DNA from: a virus | Length of the DNA stretch: 60,257 bases | Direction: 5' to 3' (one strand) | IMG/VR virus record: IMGVR_UViG_3300036715_004341 | Location: 1-60,257 of that record | Shown: piece by piece, positions 40,936-47,840 of the stretch | Layout of the letters: each line of letters opens with the position of its first letter | Numbering within the stretch: position 1 is the first letter of the stretch | Translations under genes and position numbers: made by a program | The notes under the pieces: model-generated | Told to the model about the DNA's origin: nothing | Database searches by the model: none | The model's input: the letters and a program-made list of their open reading frames with translations, nothing else

Positions 40936-40972
40936 GGCGCTGCGCAGACTCCCCCTGTGCAGCGCCTTTTTT
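40936..40972 (+). terminator. intrinsic terminator
   Basis: GGCGCTGCGCAG (40936-40947) pairs with CTGTGCAGCGCC (40955-40966) with one G-T wobble, followed by six T. A classic factor-independent terminator, the best in the window. Confidence 0.9.
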
Positions 40973-40987
40973 GTTTCCCGCGCGCCC

Positions 40988-40994
40988 GGTGTAG
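40988..40994 (+). promoter_or_regulatory. GGTGTAG box with leader
   Basis: GGTGTAGA 53 bases before ATG 41048, just after the terminator. The 5' leader would include an out-of-frame ATG at 41016. Confidence 0.5.
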
Positions 40995-41047
40995 AGAGAG
41001 GGGGTCGAGGCGACAATGGCGCCCGGCACCACGAAAGGTTGCAGAGC

Positions 41048-41959
41048 ATGGACACGCAGTCGCAGAACACGCAAGAGACCCAGGGTGAGACCGTTACGCA
41101 GGGGGAGACCCGCCAGGGAGAGCCGGCCCAGGGGCGGCTCGTGGGGGGTGAAACCCTCGTGACCCGCATCTTCCGGGAGCTGTCGATCCGACACCTCGCG
41201 GAGTCGGGCCGGCTGGAGAAGATGCGGGAGGAGTTCGTCGCGCTCGTCGAGGGTCACCCCTCCGTCCGGCGTACCGATCGGGCCTACGCCGTCCGGTACG
41301 CCGACGACATGACCACGGCGCTCCTGTCGCTCGGGATCAGCTCGACCGTCCCGGCCCCCGTGGCCCCGGTCCCCGTGCCCACCACGCCCGTGGCCCCCGT
41401 GGCCGCGGTCACCGCGGAGAGCGACGAGATCAACCTCGACGACCTCCTGTCGGGGTACATGGTGGCCGAAGGCCATGAGACGGACGACTTCCTCAGCACG
41501 ATCACCTCCGGGCCGCAGAACCCGCTCGACGGGATCGTCGCCCCGGGGGGGCCCCTTCACGCGGCGCTCGAGGAGTTCCGCACGTCGGCCAAGAAGGAGC
41601 ACCCCTTCCTCCGGGTGTTCCCCTTCGGGGGGGCGCGGTACGTCGCCCTCGGGACCATCATGGGCGTCATCCCCGACGGCGCCCACGCCGGCAAGCAGAT
41701 GTCCGCCCACATGACGGTGGTCCCCCACCGCCGCTTCCGGGACGTGCCCGAGGACATCGCCCCGACGCTCGGGGGGCGGCAGATCAGCGTCTCCCCGCCC
41801 GCGCAGGACTCCCTCCGCAAGTTCGTGTTCCTGATCCGCCACAAGCCGGGCCTCAAGATCCGCTGGTGGCTCCGTGTCGGGGACCGTGACGAGCCGAAGG
41901 GCGTCCGGTTCGTCGAGCTGACCGACGACGCGAAGGGCTGGCGGCCGAGCGGGCGCTGA
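41048..41959 (+). CDS. two-domain orphan protein, isolated transcription unit
   Basis: 303 residues from ATG 41048, with AAAGG before it; TTG 41039 is an alternative. A Gln/Thr/Glu-rich start, a helical domain (TRIFRELSIRHLAESGRLEK), a Pro/Val linker (about 103-125) and a C-terminal domain with FPFGGARYVALGTIMG and KFVFLIRHKPGLKIRWWLRV. It lies alone between two strong terminators, which suggests high or separate expression, perhaps a structural protein. No family recognised. Confidence 0.7.
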   Translation: MDTQSQNTQETQGETVTQGETRQGEPAQGRLVGGETLVTRIFRELSIRHLAESGRLEKMREEFVALVEGHPSVRRTDRAYAVRYADDMTTALLSLGISSTVPAPVAPVPVPTTPVAPVAAVTAESDEINLDDLLSGYMVAEGHETDDFLSTITSGPQNPLDGIVAPGGPLHAALEEFRTSAKKEHPFLRVFPFGGARYVALGTIMGVIPDGAHAGKQMSAHMTVVPHRRFRDVPEDIAPTLGGRQISVSPPAQDSLRKFVFLIRHKPGLKIRWWLRVGDRDEPKGVRFVELTDDAKGWRPSGR

Positions 41960-41986
41960 ACTCCCGGCCTCACCCCCCGGGTCGCA

Positions 41987-42036
41987 CAAGAGGCCCGTGT
42001 CCTTGACCCCTGACGGGCCGGGACACGGGCCTCTTG
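41987..42036. terminator. 16-bp perfect hairpin, two-way terminator
   Basis: CAAGAGGCCCGTGTCC (41987-42002) and GGACACGGGCCTCTTG (42021-42036) pair perfectly around an 18-base loop, between convergent genes. Followed by CCTTTGG on the plus side. Confidence 0.8.
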
Positions 42037-42052
42037 CCTTTGGTTCGCGCCC

Positions 42053-42349
42053 TCAGCGGGGCGTGAGCTTGGTGCAGAGAATGGCGCCCAGGTCGAAGTC
42101 GAGGAAGGGCTCCTTCGGGCTCATCGCCCGGGCCGTCGGGTCCATCGTCCGCTGGTAGGCCGTGTAGGAGGCCGCGAGGGCCTCTCGCTCCTCGGGGGAG
42201 AAGATCCGCTTGCCCTTCGCGTCCCGGCATTCCTTGAGGTCGTAGTCGTTGCAGATCTTCGACCCAAGTTCGATCTCGTAGCCGTGGAGCATGACGAGGA
42301 GGAGCTTGTGCTCGGCCGGGGACAGCGTGCGGGTGCCCTCCTCGCTCAC
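42053..42349 (-). CDS. orphan helical protein
   Basis: 98 residues from GTG 42349, overlapping the TGA before it. TLSPAEHKLLLVMLHGYEIE, CNDYDLKECRDAKGKRIFSP, then an acidic end with FLDFDLGAILCTKL. No family recognised. It is the last gene of a coupled leftward set from 43726 and ends at the two-way terminator. Confidence 0.7.
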   Translation of the reverse strand: MSEEGTRTLSPAEHKLLLVMLHGYEIELGSKICNDYDLKECRDAKGKRIFSPEEREALAASYTAYQRTMDPTARAMSPKEPFLDFDLGAILCTKLTPR

Positions 42350-42552
42350 GCCCGAGCGCTCCACTTCTTCGGACGGGCCTCGTCGAAGTCCGCGAGGGCC
42401 AGCTCGGCCTCGGCCCGGCTGGGGCGGTCCTTGATCCGCAGGTGGAGCGCCAGCCCCTCGGCCCGCCACTTGGACATCGCCGCCTCCGGAGTCAGACCCG
42501 GGAACGACTTGGACCACTCCTGGAAGCTCATCGCGAACGAAAACGGGTTCAT
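42346..42552 (-). CDS. small helical protein
   Basis: 68 residues from ATG 42552; CTGTAGAGGAG lies upstream, a ribosome site combined with a GGTGTAG-like box. MSFQEWSKSFPGLTPEAAMS and AEAELALADFDEARPKKW. Resembles small phage proteins that assist packaging or regulation only in size. Function unknown. Confidence 0.65.
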   Translation of the reverse strand: MNPFSFAMSFQEWSKSFPGLTPEAAMSKWRAEGLALHLRIKDRPSRAEAELALADFDEARPKKWSARA

Positions 42553-42573
42553 GTTCTGATCTCCTCTACAGCC

Positions 42574-42725
42574 TCACGCGGGCCGGGTACACAACGCATT
42601 GATCCAGAAGGGCACCCCCTTGTGGTCGGTCAGGGTCATCGTCCGGGGGACGAGGCCCACAAACTCACGTTTTGGTCCCGGGTCTTGCCCGCGAAGTCCC
42701 TCCCGTGCTCGTCCCAGGTGCTCAC
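42574..42725 (-). CDS. small orphan with one frame change
   Basis: GTG 42725 overlaps the upstream TGA and gives MSTWDEHGRDFAGKTRDQN. Near 42665 the coding frame shifts by one to REFVGLVPRTMTLTDHKGVP and FWINALCTRPA, then TGA. About 50 residues. The shift sits in ordinary sequence (AAAACGTGAGTTTG). Function unknown. Confidence 0.5.
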
Positions 42726-42961
42726 CCCTTCACCTTCATGGACGCCAGGATGTCCTGGGCCGTCATGGCCATGTCATCGAAGGGGATCGGTTCCCCCTTC
42801 CCGAGCGGGGGCAGGTCACACGTCAACCGCGTCTTGTTGACGAGGTCCAGGACTTCCTGCTGGACCTCGTCCACGGCGCTGATTTTCACATTCCCCGTCA
42901 CCCTGTTCAGGCGGGCCTGGCGGATCACGATCTCCAGAATCATCTTGGTCGCGGTTCTCAT
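42722..42961 (-). CDS. small orphan protein
   Basis: 79 residues from ATG 42961. Strand-rich start (MRTATKMILEIVIRQARLNR), a helix (DEVQQEVLDLVNKTRLTCDL) and an acidic middle. Ten bases after the endolysin gene's stop, so co-transcribed with it. No family recognised; an anti-holin or lysis helper is possible only by position. Confidence 0.65.
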   Translation of the reverse strand: MRTATKMILEIVIRQARLNRVTGNVKISAVDEVQQEVLDLVNKTRLTCDLPPLGKGEPIPFDDMAMTAQDILASMKVKG

Positions 42962-42970
42962 GCCCCCGGA

Positions 42971-43726
42971 TTACAACAGCTCCCGTACCTCGAAGTGCAT
43001 CCCGTCGGGCCGGCCGGGGAAGTTCCCGCCCCAGAAGAAACCATGCTCATGGGCGAGGGGCACGAGGTCCCGACAGGACCCCTTCGCCCCGCTCGCCGCC
43101 GGGATCTTGCCGAGCCCGTTCCACCCGGCATTGATGTCGAAGGCGGTGCCCCAGGCGTGGTTGCTCAGGTTGGTACGGCTCCCCCGGACGAAGCGAGGCG
43201 CCCAGCTCCCCGCCCACGAGAGCACGAGGGGGAGCAGGCCCGCCTCCTCCCACGCGGCCCACAGGGCCTGGAGCTGAGGGGCCGCCTTCCGGTGGAAGGG
43301 GACCTTGTGGCTCCCCGGGGCCCCAAGGACGCCCGCAAGCTGCGGCAGGTCCACCGTCACGATGTTCTGCGAAGGCCAGCCGTCGGTGATCGTGATGGCC
43401 TCCGTAACGGTGGCCGTCGGCGACGGGCGGTAGGCGAAGGTCCCGAAGAGCTGCGCCCGGTCCGCCGCGGACAGGGGCCCCGGGTGGTCGTCGGCAGGCG
43501 GCCCCGGGATCGCCATGCCTCGGGAAACCGCTTCGGCGATCGTCTTGGGACCTGCGATTCCGTCGGCCCCGAGGCCGGCGTACCGCTGGAAATCCACGGT
43601 CGCCTGGCGGGTCTCGGCGTCGAACACGCCCGTCACTTCCCCGTGGTAGAGGCCCTCCCCGAGCAGGAAGGTTTGCCACGTCCGAACCTCGGGCCCCGTG
43701 CTTCCGGTTTGCATCGTCATCGTCAT
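42971..43726 (-). CDS. M15 D-Ala-D-Ala peptidase endolysin with PG-binding domain
   Basis: 251 residues from ATG 43726, preceded by AAGGAAGG. Residues 5-65 are a peptidoglycan-binding domain (STGPEVRTWQTFLLGEG, GVFDAETRQATVDFQRYAGL, DGIAGPKT). The C-terminal half is an M15 (VanY-like) peptidase with SNHAWGTAFDIN and GMHFEV, the zinc ligands being the His and Asp of the first and the His of the last motif. It would cut peptide cross-links in the cell wall at lysis. No signal peptide, so a holin or other export is needed. Confidence 0.9.
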   Translation of the reverse strand: MTMTMQTGSTGPEVRTWQTFLLGEGLYHGEVTGVFDAETRQATVDFQRYAGLGADGIAGPKTIAEAVSRGMAIPGPPADDHPGPLSAADRAQLFGTFAYRPSPTATVTEAITITDGWPSQNIVTVDLPQLAGVLGAPGSHKVPFHRKAAPQLQALWAAWEEAGLLPLVLSWAGSWAPRFVRGSRTNLSNHAWGTAFDINAGWNGLGKIPAASGAKGSCRDLVPLAHEHGFFWGGNFPGRPDGMHFEVRELL

Positions 43727-43733
43727 TCCTTCC

Positions 43734-43757
43734 TTGACAGTACCACGGGCGGTGTAG
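43734..43757 (+). promoter_or_regulatory. GGTGTAG box with TTGACA upstream
   Basis: GGTGTAG (43751-43757) 12 bases before ATG 43770; TTGACA (43734-43739) lies only 11 bases before the box, too close for a normal sigma70 pair. Confidence 0.55.
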
Positions 43758-43769
43758 CTCTTAGGCGCA

Positions 43770-44480
43770 ATGGACACCATCGACGCCGCAAACGACGAGA
43801 CAAGCTATCTCTCCAAGGTCTACGGGCTGCTCACCCTGGGCCTGGGGATCACCATGACCACCGCGTACCTCGCGGTCACCCGGGGGGCGACCGTTCCGGT
43901 CGAAACGAAGCACGGGCCCATGCTCGTGACGCCGGCCGTGTCCCTCGCCGTCGAGCACCCGCTCCTGCTGTCCCTGATCTTTCTGGCCCTGGCCGTGGTC
44001 GCGGCCGTGGTCCGCAAGGTCAAGGGCATCGGCTTCCTCGTCTTCGCGGTCTTCACCGTGGTGTCGGGGCTGCTGATCGGGCCGGCCATCGCCTACGCCG
44101 AGTTCAAGGCGTCGCAGGGGCTGGGCCTCTCCCCGCACCCGGTCCGGGACGCGGGGCTCCTCATCACGGCCGCCTTCGTCGGCCTCTCGGCCTACACGCT
44201 GATGAGCAAGCGGGACTTCTCGTACATGGGAGGCTTCCTCTTCTCGGGGCTCATCGTCCTCATCGGGGCAGGCATCCTCAACCTCTTCCTCGGATCTTCG
44301 GTCCTCGGCGTGGCGGCGGCGGGGGTCGGGGTCATCCTCTTCCTCGGCTACATCCTCCACGACACGTCGAACATCCTCCGGGGCAACCGGGATGACGCGG
44401 TCGGCGACGCCCTGAACCTCTACCTGGACGTCCTCAACATCTTCCTCGACATCTTGCGCCTCTTCGGCAGCAAGGACTGA
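43770..44480 (+). CDS. Bax-inhibitor-1 (YccA/YbhL) family membrane protein
   Basis: 236 residues from ATG 43770. Short polar start (NDETSYLSKVYGLLTLGLGI), then seven hydrophobic helices, for example LLLSLIFLALAVVAAVV, FLVFAVFTVVSGLLIGPAIA, FSGLIVLIGAGILNLFLG and the last LYLDVLNIFLDILRLFG. The family includes proteins acting as leak channels or as FtsH-linked membrane factors. It is unusual in phages; it could modulate host membrane integrity or stress during infection. Inserted by the host machinery. Confidence 0.85.
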   Translation: MDTIDAANDETSYLSKVYGLLTLGLGITMTTAYLAVTRGATVPVETKHGPMLVTPAVSLAVEHPLLLSLIFLALAVVAAVVRKVKGIGFLVFAVFTVVSGLLIGPAIAYAEFKASQGLGLSPHPVRDAGLLITAAFVGLSAYTLMSKRDFSYMGGFLFSGLIVLIGAGILNLFLGSSVLGVAAAGVGVILFLGYILHDTSNILRGNRDDAVGDALNLYLDVLNIFLDILRLFGSKD

Positions 44481-44486
44481 GGGAGA

Positions 44487-44508
44487 CCCCCGGGTTGCCC
44501 CGAGGGGG
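44487..44508. terminator. GC-rich hairpin between convergent genes
   Basis: CCCCC (44487-44491) and GGGGG (44504-44508) enclose GGG and CCC that can also pair. No T-run. Position suggests termination for the two converging genes. Confidence 0.4.
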
Positions 44509-44512
44509 GATG

Positions 44513-44929
44513 CTACCCGAGGATGATGTCGTAGGCGCTCTTCGGGGCGCCTGGTTCCGTTTCCTCCTCGACGCGGACGCTGAGGGGGCGCCAGGGGGAC
44601 TGGGGGCGGAGGGTGCGCCAGTCGGGGAAGGTGACCCGCTCGTAGTCGAGCCCCTCGGTCGGCCAGTAGACGTAGTCGGCGCGGGCGATGTCTCCGGGGT
44701 CGAGGTCCTGGGCCGCGTGGAACAAGACCCAGGCGATCTTGCCGACCTTGACGAAGCAGGGGTTGTTGACGCCCGGCTTCGTGGTCCCGCCCTTGTCCCC
44801 CACGGCCCGGACATACCGGGCCGCCATCTTCTCGGCCCTCTTCTTGTCGGCCGCCAGGAAGATCACGCACTTCCCCTCGACCACGACGTCGCGGAGTAGC
44901 TCTTCGAGGAGTCCGGGTCCGGCTCGCAT
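44513..44929 (-). CDS. tagged orphan, KSAYDIILG tail
   Basis: 138 residues from ATG 44929. VVVEGKCVIFLAADKKRAEK then CFVKVGKIAWVLFHAAQDLD and a strand-rich section. A Glu/Pro-rich linker (RVEEETEPGAP) precedes KSAYDIILG, the shared tag. Alternating strands and helices suggest a small alpha/beta fold. Function unknown. Confidence 0.8.
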   Translation of the reverse strand: MRAGPGLLEELLRDVVVEGKCVIFLAADKKRAEKMAARYVRAVGDKGGTTKPGVNNPCFVKVGKIAWVLFHAAQDLDPGDIARADYVYWPTEGLDYERVTFPDWRTLRPQSPWRPLSVRVEEETEPGAPKSAYDIILG

Positions 44930-44934
44930 GAGAC

Positions 44935-45357
44935 TCAGGCCCGCTTGTCCCCGTGGCGGATCGGGCGTGTCGCGTTATAGAGCATCTTGGTCCGCACGGC
45001 GTGGGCGACGTCTACCCCGAACTCGTGGGCCGTGTCGAAGGCGCGGATGATGATGTCGGCGATCTCCTCCTCGGCGCAGGTGAGGGGCGCGAGACCCTTC
45101 GACGCCATCTTGTCGGCCTTGTCGCAGGGGTGGTTCAGGGTCCCCGCCCGGGCCGCCTCCCACATCTCGCTCACCTCCCCGTGCTCGTTGGCCGTGTAGA
45201 CGGCCATACGGATGTGGGCACACTCCTCCGAGGCCCATAGCTCGGGGCTGATCCCGGGGGGCGGCTCCTTGAAGCCCTTGCGCGCCGCATTCTTGGCGAT
45301 CTCGTCGCGTAGATCGTTCAGGATGCTGAGGTCGGCGGTTTTGATATCGATCTCCAT
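44935..45357 (-). CDS. MazG-like nucleotide pyrophosphohydrolase
   Basis: 140 residues from ATG 45357; a GGTGTAA box lies 10 bases upstream. Helices with HIRMAVYTANEHGEVSEMWE and EEEIADIIIRAFDTAHEFGV give the E..E....E...D metal-binding set of all-alpha NTP pyrophosphatases, and NATRPIRHGDKRA closes the family pattern. These enzymes hydrolyse nucleoside triphosphates; phage versions may clear (p)ppGpp or abnormal dNTPs. Untagged. Confidence 0.8.
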   Translation of the reverse strand: MEIDIKTADLSILNDLRDEIAKNAARKGFKEPPPGISPELWASEECAHIRMAVYTANEHGEVSEMWEAARAGTLNHPCDKADKMASKGLAPLTCAEEEIADIIIRAFDTAHEFGVDVAHAVRTKMLYNATRPIRHGDKRA

Positions 45358-45367
45358 AATCCCCCAC

Positions 45368-45374
45368 TTACACC
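45368..45374 (-). promoter_or_regulatory. GGTGTAA box
   Basis: GGTGTAA on the minus strand, 10 bases before ATG 45357, in the 25-base divergent gap to the gene at 45383. Confidence 0.55.
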
Positions 45375-45382
45375 AAGAGACC

Positions 45383-45729
45383 ATGAGTCACACCCCCTGT
45401 GCCCTCTGCGGCGGCGATCACAATTTCCCCTTCGACAAGGACGTCATTGCCTTCTTCATGGAAATCGCCGAGGAGAAGGACCGGGCCGCCCGGATGGCCA
45501 AGGTACAGAACCTCGGGGAGATCTTCGAGGCCATGATCGACGCCGATGACGCTGGCTGGCCCGAGGATGTCCACCGGATTATCGAGCAGCTTGCCGAAGC
45601 TCGCCTCGCCGTCCACCAGCTCGAGAGCCAGCTCGGGCGCACGGCCATGCGGGCCCTGGCCGATTGCATCGAGGACCACGCCGAGCAGTTCCCCACCCCG
45701 AAGGACAAGAAGCCCAAGGCCCCCGCGGT
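45383..45729 (+). CDS. small protein with Cys motif and long helices
   Basis: From ATG 45383 to a TGA ending at 45736, 117 residues (the last eight bases overlap the opposing gene). CALCGGDHNF is a possible metal-binding start, followed by helices (FFMEIAEEKDRAARMAKVQN, EQLAEARLAVHQLESQLG) and a Lys/Pro tail. Likely a coiled-coil dimer. No family recognised. Confidence 0.7.
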
Positions 45730-46418
45730 CAACTGAACGGGTCGTCGTCCGAGGACCCCTGGCTCGCGTTCAGGTGGTCGTAGGCGGTCTTGGCGGACAG
45801 GGGGGTGGGGGTCGGCCGGGGGGACGGGCAGACGCGGGCTGGGGGCCCGTCTCCGTGCGGATCGTGGTCCGGGCCAGCTCTCGGATCTCGGCCGTGGTGC
45901 GAACCACCTCGTAGTCGTTGCAGAGGGTACGGGGGGCGAAGGGCACCCGCACCGGTGGACGGCCCACCCGGAAGCGGGCGCGGTCACCGCCCACGGGCCC
46001 GCGGGGCATGTCGACGTCCCCCATGTCGAACTCCACCGCGAAGCCGCGCGGGGCCCTGGCCCCCTCGCCGTCCAGGTCGAAGTCGAAGGAGGCCCTGTCC
46101 GCCTGCTGGGGACGTCCCCGGTCGATGCCTGGGGTGGAGGTCGGGCGGAGGGCCCCGGACCGCAGGGCCCTCCGCCCGCATCTCCTGGGCGCCGGCCGGC
46201 GAGAGGAAGAGGCCCGGTTCGAGGTCCGGTGTCCCCTTGCGGGCCTGGGGGACCTGGGAGGCTGTGCGGATGCTGCCCGAGGCTACCTTGGTCGGCAGGG
46301 CAGGGCTCTCGGCCATGAGGCGGTAGTAGGGCCCGTCAGGGCACGCGCACCCCCCTTGGCCCGCTTCGCGGTAGATGACCTTGTGGCACGAGCCACAGGT
46401 GGCCAGGGGGGTCGCCAT
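45729..46418 (-). CDS. tagged protein, two frame changes
   Basis: About 228 residues across three frames. ATG 46418 gives MATPLATCGSCHKVIYREAG with a CxxCH and a later CACP, a zinc knuckle. Near 46160, inside a 13-bp hairpin, the frame changes to QADRASFDFDLDGEGARAPR and VGGDRARFRVGRPPVRVPFA. Near 45815 it changes again to PTPTPLSAKTAYDHLNASQG and SSDDDPFS. The tag here has a longer acidic tail. Function unknown. Confidence 0.6.
46143..46177. repeat. 13-bp perfect inverted repeat inside a gene
   Basis: GGGCGGAGGGCCC (46143-46155) and GGGCCCTCCGCCC (46165-46177), 9-base loop. It coincides with a frame change in the gene at 45729-46418 and could promote slippage or read errors. Confidence 0.75.
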
Positions 46419-46464
46419 ACCTCGTACTTTAGAGGGAAGATGCTCGGGGGCAACGGCACGTCCT

Positions 46465-46471
46465 GGTGTAA
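46465..46471 (+). promoter_or_regulatory. GGTGTAA box
   Basis: GGTGTAA followed by GAGG, 8 bases before ATG 46480. Confidence 0.55.
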
Positions 46472-46479
46472 GAGGCCCC

Positions 46480-46812
46480 ATGCCCTTGCCCCGTCGTCGT
46501 GGTGGTCGGTATCGCAACGTCCACGAGGAGCCCCTCCCCCCCTGTGCAAGCGACAAATGGCGGGAGTGGTCTGCCCCCCTGCTCGGCTTCCTATCCGTCC
46601 CCCGGACCTGGGCCGAGATCAATGCCTGGAAGCAGACCAGCGGGCACGATGCCTCGATGCTCCGCAACTGCCTCGCCTGGCTGGAGACCATGAAGCTCGT
46701 CCAGGACATGACCGAGGAGGGCGAGGTCCGCTGGGTCGGGCGGGAGGCCCTGGCGGATCACCTGCTCGCCCGGATGGGGGCCACCCTGGCCGCCTCCCCC
46801 CCGGCGCCCTAG
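46480..46812 (+). CDS. winged-helix-like protein
   Basis: 110 residues from ATG 46480. Basic start (PLPRRRGGRYRN), then helices with LGFLSVPRTWAEINAWKQTS, a likely recognition-type helix SMLRNCLAWLETMKLVQ and a strand-turn-strand (EEGEVRWVGREAL), the outline of a winged helix. A transcription factor is plausible; targets unknown. The end overlaps the opposing gene by four bases. Confidence 0.6.
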   Translation: MPLPRRRGGRYRNVHEEPLPPCASDKWREWSAPLLGFLSVPRTWAEINAWKQTSGHDASMLRNCLAWLETMKLVQDMTEEGEVRWVGREALADHLLARMGATLAASPPAP

Positions 46813-47840
46813 CGCTTGTACCCGGCCTCGCGCATGAGGGCCTCGTACTTGGACCCGAAGTCGAACATCTGATTCCAGAGGTCGAGCTTCCTCGCCAACC
46901 ACTTGTTCAGGGCCATGCCGAACTCGTGGTAGAGCCGTTCGAGCTTGTCGGCGATCCGCGTGAGGGAGTCGGAGTGCTGGGGGTCGTGGTCCTCGTGCTT
47001 GTCCGCGTCTTCGAGGACGTACTTCTTCGAGTCCATGAGCATCTTCGAGAAGGCCGAGGACTTGCTGAGCTTGTCGTAGACCTTGTTCCGCTGACCCAGG
47101 ACATCGTCCAGCTCGTCGCGCAGCTTGAGCATGGTCCGGGGGAGGCCGCAGTAGTCGTCGGCGATGTCCTCGGCGGCGGCGATCCACACGTCCCCGGCCT
47201 TCTCGATCCGCTTGATCGCCGGTTCCAGGAGCCCTTCGGTGCGGACGTGGCTGATCTCCGCCTCGGACTCGAAGGCCAGCGACTCCCGACGGATGGCCGA
47301 GTCCATGGCGGCGCAGGCCATGCTCCACTTGCCGATGGCCGCCTCGGACAAGCTGTTGCCCATCAGCCCGCGGAGGAAGTTCTGGCGCTCGTAGTCGACG
47401 GTCTGCGCCGCGTTGCTGAAGATCTGGTAGCTGCGGATGTCGACGTACTCCCCGGCGAGGTACTTCTTCCAGGTCGCGGCCTGCTTGCGCAGCTTCTTGA
47501 CCGCCAGCTCCCACATCATCTTCGTGGACGTCTTGCCGCAGGCCCCGCTCTTCCCGTCGTTCGTGTTCCAGAGGAGAGCGATCATCATCTCACCCGTGTC
47601 GTTGCTCGGGGGGAGGAAGGCTTGCCGCAGCATCTCCTTCCGGTCCGGGGGCAGGGCCGGGTCGTTCATGAGGGGCTTGATCTTCTTCGTGATGAACGCG
47701 ACGAGGTCGTTGTCCGGCTTGGCCAAGAGGGCCCTGTCGGTCTTGAGCGCCTTGTCGAGCGGGTCGGCCCCCTTGTCGTAGGTGAGGTCGTCCGCCCGCT
47801 TCCGCCAGCGGGCGACCAGGGCGTCGGTGATCCGGCTCAC
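46809..47840 (-). CDS. large helical protein, possibly structural
   Basis: 343 residues from GTG 47840, overlapping the TGA of the LigT-protease gene. Nearly all helix with many Lys, Asp and Glu: MWELAVKKLRKQAATWKKYL, FLRGLMGNSLSEAAIGKWSM, LRDELDDVLGQRNKVYDKLS. No motif recognised. The tight coupling suggests that it works with, or is a substrate of, the upstream metalloprotease, perhaps as a virion or scaffold protein; inference only. Confidence 0.65.
   Translation of the reverse strand: MSRITDALVARWRKRADDLTYDKGADPLDKALKTDRALLAKPDNDLVAFITKKIKPLMNDPALPPDRKEMLRQAFLPPSNDTGEMMIALLWNTNDGKSGACGKTSTKMMWELAVKKLRKQAATWKKYLAGEYVDIRSYQIFSNAAQTVDYERQNFLRGLMGNSLSEAAIGKWSMACAAMDSAIRRESLAFESEAEISHVRTEGLLEPAIKRIEKAGDVWIAAAEDIADDYCGLPRTMLKLRDELDDVLGQRNKVYDKLSKSSAFSKMLMDSKKYVLEDADKHEDHDPQHSDSLTRIADKLERLYHEFGMALNKWLARKLDLWNQMFDFGSKYEALMREAGYKR

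Noticed and set aside
43734-43757. Canonical sigma70 promoter TTGACA plus GGTGTAG
   Set aside because: The distance is 11 bases, too short for a -35/-10 pair, and TTGACA is not repeated at the other boxes.
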